A DNA stretch of 64,000 nt from Collinsella aerofaciens (GTDB lineage Bacteria > Actinomycetota > Coriobacteriia > Coriobacteriales > Coriobacteriaceae): positions 1-64,000 of the forward strand of contig RQAP01000035.1 of the NCBI GenBank assembly GCA_008671135.1, in the 5' to 3' direction. The notes beneath the pieces were generated by a model, which was not told the origin of the DNA, did not search any database, and saw nothing but the letters and a program-made list of their open reading frames with translations. Made by a program: the position numbers and the translations under genes. Positions 58,497-64,000 of this stretch are shown here, piece after piece. Each line of letters starts with the position of its first letter. The stretch's first letter is position 1.

Positions 58497-58613
58497 GTGA
58501 TACGTGCGTCTGCGACTACTTATGTGGTGAAACCAGCCTAGCACGAAAAGCACGTGCTTCGTAAGCGTTGAGTTTATGAAGATACAGGGCACCAATAATC
58601 CCCCGCCCCCATA

Positions 58614-58680
58614 AGTTGCGGTGGAATACGGACTGTTTTGACCCTTTAAGCAGCAATTCAGTCCCTATTTCACCGCAACT
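58614..58680. repeat. GTTGCGGTGGAATA palindrome, copy 3
   Basis: A 22-base inverted repeat with two mismatches (58614-58635 and 58659-58680). The outer sequence matches the copies at 15219 and 19358, while the inner stem differs on both sides together (GGACTG/CAGTCC), so pairing is kept. Confidence 0.85.
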
Positions 58681-58683
58681 CAT

Positions 58684-58716
58684 TTGGTGCAAAGTAACCT
58701 GTCCCCCTTGTACCAA
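58684..58716. repeat. GGGGACAG hairpin at the exporter stop codon
   Basis: TTGGTGCAA pairs with TTGTACCAA (58684-58692 and 58708-58716). The minus strand reads GGGGGACAGGTTACTTTG through the loop. It begins directly at the TAA of the ThrE-like gene. Confidence 0.8.
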
Positions 58717-60285
58717 TTAGCTGGTGTGGCGCCAGCGAGGGTCGGTGAGTGTACGTGCCACACCCAGACCAACGGGCAAAAACGCCACGATGAGCACTGC
58801 ACGCACAAACCAACCGAGCATATTGACCGTATCGAAGGTGCACATGTAGTACATCGAGCGATACAGATACAGGCCCGGCACCATAATGACAATTGATGGC
58901 ACCGTGAGGGCGATACGTGGGTAGGTGAGCTTGACTTCGGCCAAGCTTGCCAGCAGCCCCGATACCAGCGCGCCGATAAACGCTGCCGCCTCGGGAGGCA
59001 TTCCCGCGCTGAGGCCCAGGAAGGGAAACATCGTCGGCGCATCGACGAGCGTAAGGCGCAAGGTATTGGACACGGCGCCGATCAGCCCAGCTGCCGCGGC
59101 CATCTTTACCGGGCTGTTGAACATCACCGAGAAGCCGAATACGCCAACGAAGCTCATCACCACGCGCAGGAGCGTAAGAGCAAGCGGCGAAAGGCCGAGC
59201 GGGGCAAAATCATCCGGTGCCAGCCCCACACATTCGGCAACCATCCAACCTACGAGGGTCGCCATCACAATAATCGACACAGCATACGAAAGACGTTCAA
59301 TGCCGCTTCGCATATCGAGCTTAGCGATGTCGAGGCCTGCCGTAATGAGGGGAAAGCCGGGAATCACAAAGAGCATGGCGCCGATATAGCCTTCTTGGTG
59401 CGACATTGCCCCCGGTATGACCTGGCCAAGGCCGAGCAATGCCAGCAGATACGAAACGCAAGCGAGCGCAACACCAGTCGTCAGCGCGCTAAACTGGCCA
59501 AGACCCTGCTTGAGAATATGGGAGCGAGCAAAGTTACCGACACCAGCGCCTACGAATGCGCAGGCCATCTCGATAGGGCCGCCGCCGAGCAAGAAGACGA
59601 AGGCGCCGCAAGCACAGGCTGCCGCAAGGCCCTGTTGCCAGGAAGCGTAATCGGGCTTCGAGCTCTCAACGGTCTTGAGCATCTCGTGGTATTCGTGCAC
59701 GGTAAACCGGCGCCCATACGTCTCGATTTCCTTTAAGAAGCTCTCCATCATCCAAATGCGATGGGTATTGACTCCCGTTGTGGGCAGGCTGACAACCTCG
59801 TTAAAGCAGTGGCCATCTTCGATGCAGGTGCACTCAAACGACAGAAGACTCAGGTCGACGTGAATCGTGACGCCGAGCACAGCGGCAACACGATTCATGG
59901 TATCGCGCACGCGCCAGGCACCCGTTCCGCTTGCCAGCATAAGCATGCCGGTGCGGCAGATGATGGATGATTTATCGGTGAGCGGCGCATCGACGGCAAG
60001 CTCATCGCCTGCCGTCACGATCTGGTGCCAGTCAGTTTTCATATGGAGCGCGCCGGCACGAACGCCGTGGTGCATGGGGGCTCTCGAAAGCAGCGAGTCA
60101 AGGCGCGAAGGCTGTGGGGGCTCCGTTGATTCGTCCTCAACCTCATCAGTCTCTTCATCGACCAGATCAAAGGAATCAAGCGGCGCTGGCTCGCGACGGT
60201 CGATCAGCTCCTCGTCCTCATCATCAAAGTAATTGAACTGATCGAGCATGTCCTCTTCGATTGAACGCTCGCTCGCGTCGTCCAT
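58717..60285 (-). CDS. Threonine/serine exporter, ThrE family (fused DUF1212-DUF3815 form)
   Basis: Membrane exporter of small hydroxy amino acids, 522 aa. A cytosolic acidic N-terminus of about 75 residues is followed by the ThrE domain with the amphipathic protease-like segment (ICRTGMLMLASGTGAWRVRDTM). The helical bundle contains YIGAMLFVIPGFPLITAGLD. The C-terminal second half (AAAAGLIGAVSNTLRLTLVD, VPSIVIMVPGLYLYRS) corresponds to DUF3815, which is separate (YjjB) in E. coli. About ten helices in all. It stands alone, with its ATG at 60285. Substrate assignment follows the family only. Confidence 0.88.
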   Translation of the reverse strand: MDDASERSIEEDMLDQFNYFDDEDEELIDRREPAPLDSFDLVDEETDEVEDESTEPPQPSRLDSLLSRAPMHHGVRAGALHMKTDWHQIVTAGDELAVDAPLTDKSSIICRTGMLMLASGTGAWRVRDTMNRVAAVLGVTIHVDLSLLSFECTCIEDGHCFNEVVSLPTTGVNTHRIWMMESFLKEIETYGRRFTVHEYHEMLKTVESSKPDYASWQQGLAAACACGAFVFLLGGGPIEMACAFVGAGVGNFARSHILKQGLGQFSALTTGVALACVSYLLALLGLGQVIPGAMSHQEGYIGAMLFVIPGFPLITAGLDIAKLDMRSGIERLSYAVSIIVMATLVGWMVAECVGLAPDDFAPLGLSPLALTLLRVVMSFVGVFGFSVMFNSPVKMAAAAGLIGAVSNTLRLTLVDAPTMFPFLGLSAGMPPEAAAFIGALVSGLLASLAEVKLTYPRIALTVPSIVIMVPGLYLYRSMYYMCTFDTVNMLGWFVRAVLIVAFLPVGLGVARTLTDPRWRHTS

Positions 60286-60412
60286 ATAGACGCTCCCTTC
60301 CTACCGACTAACCCCCATCCTAGGCAGCAACGGCTAAAGGAAACATAAAAGAGACGGCTGTCATGCATGGAAGGCGCAAACCCCCAATGCGTCGGTAGAT
60401 CCCCAACGACTA

Positions 60413-60457
60413 GGACTGTCCCCAAGTGCCGGCAGAAAAGGAACGTCCCTAAGTGCC
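60413..60457. repeat. Direct repeat with GGGGACAG/GGGACG cores
   Basis: On the minus strand GGCACTT(G/A)GGGAC(A/G)(G/T)TCC occurs twice (60413-60430 and 60440-60457). Same core as the GGGACAG hairpins but arranged directly instead of as an inverted pair. Confidence 0.6.
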
Positions 60458-60494
60458 AACCAGGGCAACACCGCAGATAGAGGACGGACAGCGA

Positions 60495-60593
60495 AAGCCC
60501 GCCAGAGCGAGCAAGGTGCCTTGAAACAAGGCGGCATTGACCTTCTGGTCATGCCGCCGAAGTTGAAAGGCAGATTGCCGCTCTGGCGGGCTT
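60495..60593. repeat. Nested 99-base inverted repeat upstream of the exporter
   Basis: In the gene-free stretch 60286-60636, a perfect 15-base outer pair (60495-60509 and 60579-60593, AAGCCCGCCAGAGCG) encloses a second near-perfect hairpin GGCGGCAT ... ATGCCGCC (about 60530-60558). No T run follows. Could be a mobile palindrome or a structured RNA. Apart from the repeats and the lysS terminator nothing else is seen in this stretch. Confidence 0.75.
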
Positions 60594-60606
60594 GCAGCGT
60601 CGAGCC

Positions 60607-60633
60607 GTTACGCGGTTCGTAGAACCGCGTAAC
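60607..60633 (-). terminator. Hairpin after lysS
   Basis: A perfect 12-base-pair stem GTTACGCGGTTC (60607-60618 and 60622-60633) with a three-base loop, four bases after the lysS stop. It lacks a T run, so termination may be weak or aided. Confidence 0.7.
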
Positions 60634-60636
60634 AAG

Positions 60637-62601
60637 TTAGTACATCTTTGCGCCGGCGGGGATGGAGGCGTCGAGCTGGATCAGGTTGAGGCGCTCCTCG
60701 CCCTCCTCCTCGTGGACAGCGCTGATCAGCATGCCGCAGCTGGGAATACCCATCATCTTGCGCGGAGGCAGGTTGGTGATGGCGAGCAAGGTCTTGCCAA
60801 CCAGGTCCTCGGGCTCGTAATAAGCGTGAATACCGGAGAGGATGGTGCGGTCGGTGCCGGTGCCGTCGTCGAGCGTAAAGTTCAGCAGCTTCTTGGACTT
60901 CTTGACGGCCTCGCATGCCTTGACCTTCACAGCGCGGAAGTCGCTCTTGGAGAAGGTATCAAAGTCGACGAACTCCTCAAACAGCGGCTCAACGGCGATC
61001 TTGGAGTAATCGAGCGTGGGCTTAAGCGACTTAACGAATGGGCTCGCGGCGTTGCCGGCCTCGGCAGCCTTGGCGGCAGCGGCACCGGACTGGAAACCCT
61101 TCTCGGGCTTCATGTGCGGGAACAGCAGCACGTCGCGGATAGAAGCCTGGTTGGTAAGCAGCATGACCACGCGGTCGATACCAATGCCAATACCGCCCGC
61201 GGGAGGCATACCGTACTCGAGGGCGCGCACGTAGTCCTCGTCATACTCCATGGCCTCATCGTCGCCGCCGGCCTTCTCGGCCATCTGGGCGGCAAAGCGC
61301 TCGGCCTGGTCGACCGGGTCGTTGAGCTCGGAGAACGCGTTGGCGTACTCGTGGCCGGCAATAACCAGCTCAAAGCGGTGCGTCAGGCGCGGGTCGTCCT
61401 CAAAACGCTTGGCAAGCGGGCTGACCTCGATGGGGTAATCGCACACGAAGGTCGGGTTGACGATGGTGTCCTCGCCCAGCTCATCGTAGATCTCGGCGAT
61501 AATCTTGCCGGCGGTCCACTCGGGCTTAATCTCCAGGCCCTTCTCGCGCGCGGCGGAAGCAAGCTCCTCGACCGGCGTGTCGATGGTGACCTGCTTGCCG
61601 AGCACATCGGAGACGATGTCGGTCATGGGACGGCTGGCCCACTCACCAGAAAGGTCGATGGTCTGGCCCTGGTACTCGATGACCTCGGGGTTGCCGATGG
61701 CCTTGTTAGCCGCCTTAATGACGCCCTGGGCGAGCGCCTTCATGCCCTCGAGGTCGGAGAAGGCACGGTAGGCCTCCATCGTGGTGAACTCGGGGTTGTG
61801 GGTGAGGTCCATGCCCTCGTTACGGAAGATGCGGCCGATCTCGAACACGCGCTCAAAACCACCGACGATGCAGCGCTTGAGGTGCAGCTCGGTGGCAATA
61901 CGCAGGTAGCACTCCTGATCGAGCGCGTTGAAGTGGGTAATGAACGGCTTGGCAGTAGCGCCGCCCTGGATGGTCTGCAGGATGGGGGTCTCGACCTCCA
62001 TGTAGCCGTCGGACTCCATAAAGCGACGGAAGGTGGAGAGAATCTGCGAACGCTTACGGAAGGTCTCGCGAACGTCGTCGTTGGCGATCAGGTCAACATA
62101 GCGCTGGCGATAGCGGGTCTCCTTGTCGGAAAGACCGTGGAACTTCTCGGGCAGCGGACGAACGGCCTTGGAAAGCAGGGTCGCACTCTTAGGGGCAACG
62201 GAAAGCTGGCCGCGCTGGGTGCGCACGACCACGCCGGTCACGCCCAGGATGTCGCCCAGGTCGAGGGCCTTGAGCGTATTCCAGGCAGCCTCGTCCATGT
62301 CGTTGATGCGGCAGAACAGTTGAATCTCGGCAGTCGCATCGCGCACGACGATGAACATGATCTTGCCCTGACCGCGCTTGGCGACCACACGGCCGGCGAT
62401 CTTCACGACATCCTCGGTGTCCTCACCATCGGCAAGATCGGCGTACTTAGTCTCGATATCGGCGACGTAGTCCTCAAGCTCAGAGTGCTCGGGATAGGGG
62501 TTCTGGCCCGCCTCGAACAGGGCGGCGCGCTTGGCCAGGCGGGTGGCGCGCTCGTCGTTGAGCGTCGATGCCTGATCGGCGGCGTTCTGGTTCTCTGCCA
62601 T
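60637..62601 (-). CDS. lysS: Lysyl-tRNA synthetase with C-terminal tRNA-binding (Trbp111/EMAP-II-like) domain
   Basis: Class IIb LysRS, 654 aa, against the usual about 500. The N-terminal OB fold (KIAGRVVAKRGQGKIMFIVV) and the catalytic core are normal: motif 1 to 2 with IGRIFRNEGMDLTHNPEFT and motif 3 GGIGIGIDRVVMLLTN. From about residue 545 an extra domain follows (FRAVKVKACEAVKKSKKLL, GIHAYYEPEDLVGKTLLAI, LPPRKMMGIPSCGMLIS), which is the tRNA-binding OB fold found at the end of MetRS and as free Trbp111. The start is at 62601 with GAGGAG upstream. The fusion probably raises tRNA affinity. greA lies directly upstream with a terminator between. Confidence 0.97.
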   Translation of the reverse strand: MAENQNAADQASTLNDERATRLAKRAALFEAGQNPYPEHSELEDYVADIETKYADLADGEDTEDVVKIAGRVVAKRGQGKIMFIVVRDATAEIQLFCRINDMDEAAWNTLKALDLGDILGVTGVVVRTQRGQLSVAPKSATLLSKAVRPLPEKFHGLSDKETRYRQRYVDLIANDDVRETFRKRSQILSTFRRFMESDGYMEVETPILQTIQGGATAKPFITHFNALDQECYLRIATELHLKRCIVGGFERVFEIGRIFRNEGMDLTHNPEFTTMEAYRAFSDLEGMKALAQGVIKAANKAIGNPEVIEYQGQTIDLSGEWASRPMTDIVSDVLGKQVTIDTPVEELASAAREKGLEIKPEWTAGKIIAEIYDELGEDTIVNPTFVCDYPIEVSPLAKRFEDDPRLTHRFELVIAGHEYANAFSELNDPVDQAERFAAQMAEKAGGDDEAMEYDEDYVRALEYGMPPAGGIGIGIDRVVMLLTNQASIRDVLLFPHMKPEKGFQSGAAAAKAAEAGNAASPFVKSLKPTLDYSKIAVEPLFEEFVDFDTFSKSDFRAVKVKACEAVKKSKKLLNFTLDDGTGTDRTILSGIHAYYEPEDLVGKTLLAITNLPPRKMMGIPSCGMLISAVHEEEGEERLNLIQLDASIPAGAKMY

Positions 62602-62619
62602 AAGTTAGCTCCTCAAACT

Positions 62620-62652
62620 AAAACGCTCCCCAGGATTCGGTCCCAGGGAGCG
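62620..62652 (-). terminator. greA terminator
   Basis: CGCTCCCTGG pairs with CCAGGGGAGCG-type partner bases (62624-62652, with one mismatch), followed on the minus strand by TTTTAG, in the 79-base gap before lysS. Confidence 0.8.
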
Positions 62653-62680
62653 AAAACATACCTTTACGCGGGACCGTGGT

Positions 62681-63151
62681 CTAGCGTGCGATCTTGGCGA
62701 TGGTGTAGACGCGAGTCTTGCCGGAAGGCGTAACGACCTCGACGGAGTCGCCCTCGCCGTGACCGATGATGGCGTGACCGACCGGAGACTCGTTGGAAAT
62801 CTTGTGCTCGAGCGAGTTGGTCTCGGTGGTACCAACGAGCGTGACTTCCATGACCTCGCCGTTGGGATCAATCAGCGAAACGGTGGAACCGATGGAGACG
62901 GTCAGATCGCCCGTGGTGGCAGCAACCTGAGCGTTGGCAAGAATGGCCTGGATCTCGGCGATACGAGCAGCATTCTGGGCCTGCTTGTCCTTGGCGGCAT
63001 CGTACTCGGAGTTCTCCGAAAGGTCGCCGAACGCGCGGGCTTCCTTGATGTCCTCGACGATCTCCTTGGCGTAATCGCCCTCACGCCAGGCGAGCTCCTC
63101 GACGAGCTTCTGGCGGCCCTCAGCGGTCAGTACGATCTGGCTTGCGTCCAT
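62681..63151 (-). CDS. greA: Transcription elongation factor GreA
   Basis: Rescues backtracked RNA polymerase by stimulating transcript cleavage; 156 aa. The N-terminal coiled coil contains the acidic tip GDLSENSEYDAAKDKQ (about residues 40-55), with Asp and Glu needed for cleavage. The C-terminal FKBP-like domain has GSTVSLID and SPVGHAIIGHGEGDSVEV. MDASQIVLTAEG at 63151 is the start, with GGGGAGA upstream; ten further codons of the ORF are ignored. It precedes lysS, a common pair. Confidence 0.96.
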   Translation of the reverse strand: MDASQIVLTAEGRQKLVEELAWREGDYAKEIVEDIKEARAFGDLSENSEYDAAKDKQAQNAARIAEIQAILANAQVAATTGDLTVSIGSTVSLIDPNGEVMEVTLVGTTETNSLEHKISNESPVGHAIIGHGEGDSVEVVTPSGKTRVYTIAKIAR

Positions 63152-63197
63152 ACGGATATCTCCCCAACTCTGATCAAACAATCAACTGTCAACAAAA

Positions 63198-63232
63198 CGA
63201 AAAAGACCGGCTAGCCTGCGGGCAAGCCGGTC
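63198..63232 (-). terminator. tatA terminator
   Basis: GACCGGCT (63205-63212) pairs with AGCCGGTC (63225-63232), followed on the minus strand by TTTTTCG. Confidence 0.88.
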
Positions 63233-63257
63233 AGGTGCTCACCCCAAAGGGATGGGA

Positions 63258-63533
63258 CTACTCTGCGTCCGCGTCGCTGTCCTCTGCCTGCTTCTTCTTG
63301 GCAGCAGCGAGCTTGGCCTCGAGCTCAGCGATCTCCTTGTCCTCCTCGGACTGCTCGACCACGACCTCCTCGGCCTGCTTGGTCTCGGCCTTATCGTCGC
63401 CCTCCATACCCTCGCGGATATTCTTGACGGTAGAGCCGAGGGACTTGCCGAGCTTCGGCAGGTTCTTGGGCCCGAAGATAATCAGGACAACGACGAGAAT
63501 AATGATGAGCTCAGGAGCCCTCAGTCCAAACAT
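63258..63533 (-). CDS. tatA: Twin-arginine translocase subunit TatA
   Basis: Pore-forming Tat component, 91 aa. A single N-terminal transmembrane helix (LRAPELIIILVVVLIIFGP) is followed by the FGPKNLPKLGKSLG hinge and amphipathic helix. A charged Glu/Lys-rich tail ends the protein. MFGLRAPEL at 63533 has GGAGG seven bases upstream; the longer ORF has none. No tatC is in the window. The Tat-type signal on the ABC binding protein at 23948 fits a working Tat system. Confidence 0.94.
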   Translation of the reverse strand: MFGLRAPELIIILVVVLIIFGPKNLPKLGKSLGSTVKNIREGMEGDDKAETKQAEEVVVEQSEEDKEIAELEAKLAAAKKKQAEDSDADAE

Positions 63534-63605
63534 GTAGACCTCCACAATACAGCGAGACAAGCTCGAATGAGTATACCGCGGGTATCGCGGTATCACAACA
63601 ATAGC

Positions 63606-63634
63606 TAAAAAAAGGGACCGCAAGAAGCGGTCCC
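63606..63634 (-). terminator. Terminator of tRNA-Pro
   Basis: GGGACCGC (63614-63621) pairs with GCGGTCCC (63627-63634), followed on the minus strand by TTTTTTT. Confidence 0.9.
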
Positions 63635-63645
63635 TCCTCATGCTC

Positions 63646-63722
63646 TGGTCGGGTTGACTGGATTTGAACCAGCGACCCCTGCGTCCCGAACGCAGTGCTC
63701 TACCAAACTGAGCCACAACCCG
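63646..63722 (-). tRNA. tRNA-Pro (CGG anticodon)
   Basis: A 77-base cloverleaf with encoded CCA; acceptor CGGGTTG pairs with CAACCCG; D-loop AGTTTGGTA; anticodon CGG; T-loop TTCAAAT. Single tRNA transcript. Confidence 0.95.
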
Positions 63723-63771
63723 TTAGCTCGACTATAGTAACAAAGATTTCCGTCGTGTGCTAGAGAAATTT

Positions 63772-64000
63772 TTACTTCTTTGGCACTTCGACGCGAACCG
63801 TGTTGGGAATGAGCTCCGTCGCGCAGGCCCACCAGCCTTTTTGCTGGGCAGCGTCCGCAAGCCTTTCGGCCGTGGCGGCGGTGTCGCAAATGGCAAACGA
63901 ACAGGCGCCCGATCCGCACACATCTACAGCAACGGTGCCGTCCTGTTTACGCAGCCAATCGAGAACCGTTTGAATCTGCGGCTCCATCTGTGCGGAAATG
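63772..64000 (-). CDS. ispE: 4-diphosphocytidyl-2-C-methyl-D-erythritol kinase, C-terminal fragment (runs off the right edge)
   Basis: Only the last about 75 residues are present; the frame stays open to the window end. AVDVCGSGACSFAICD matches the C-terminal Gly-rich GHMP-kinase motif near the end of IspE, and the following helix (TAATAERLADAAQQKGWWA) with a final strand (NTVRVEVPKK) fits the same fold. The MEP-pathway genes ispD and ispF elsewhere in the window make this plausible. Another GHMP kinase cannot be excluded from so short a piece. Confidence 0.72.
   Translation of the reverse strand, partial: ISAQMEPQIQTVLDWLRKQDGTVAVDVCGSGACSFAICDTAATAERLADAAQQKGWWACATELIPNTVRVEVPKK

Overview
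The window reads as chromosomal DNA of a high-GC, anaerobic actinobacterium of the class Coriobacteriia, most like Collinsella. This is inferred from the informational genes, a lysyl-tRNA synthetase fused to a tRNA-binding domain, a giant 2-hydroxyacyl-CoA dehydratase activase, a LAATG-type sortase signal, and many hairpin-forming intergenic repeats. No species can be fixed from sequence reading alone.

Layout. 1-11.3 kb: rpoC (cut by the window edge), rpoB, a secreted zinc-ribbon protein broken at a C10 tract, galU, rplL and rplJ with an L10 leader. 11.3-20.4 kb: aminotransferase, DNA glycosylase, GH13 hydrolase, MFS transporter, FeoA-FeoB fusion, esterase. 20.6-32.6 kb (mostly plus strand): PTS IIA, asnS, a DNA-binding regulator, a tryptophan-type ABC importer, a sortase-anchored 5'-nucleotidase with two frameshifts, a small MscS channel, and a cytoplasmic ParB-like/BMP fusion with a phosphoesterase. 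32.7-37.9 kb: rplA, rplK, nusG, secE, tRNA-Trp, rpmG, tuf and tRNAs Met, Thr, Tyr, Thr. 38-47.8 kb: an HTH-HipA-like kinase fusion, yacP, rlmB, cysS, ispF, ispD, disA, a manganese-riboswitch mntP, and a HipB/HipA pair. 47.9-64 kb: pepD, clpC, a TetR regulator with the activase, a DUF2798-like membrane protein, a ThrE-type exporter, lysS, greA, tatA, tRNA-Pro and the end of ispE.

The classic secE-nusG-rplKAJL-rpoBC cluster is present on one strand and in the usual order. It is split by about 22 kb between rplA and rplJ and by about 3.6 kb between rplL and rpoB, and each part keeps its own leader or promoter. The rlmB/yacP/cysS/ispDF/disA block is tightly packed and probably co-transcribed.

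The least ordinary material is: (i) two secreted-protein genes interrupted at or near poly-C tracts; (ii) at least four families of intergenic palindromes, including stop-codon-proximal terminators that share a GGGGACAG core; (iii) two separate HipA-type kinase loci, each preceded by a large inverted-repeat operator; (iv) an inverted repeat of about 250 bp whose one arm carries the rplJ promoter; and (v) the ParB-like/BMP/phosphoesterase pair.
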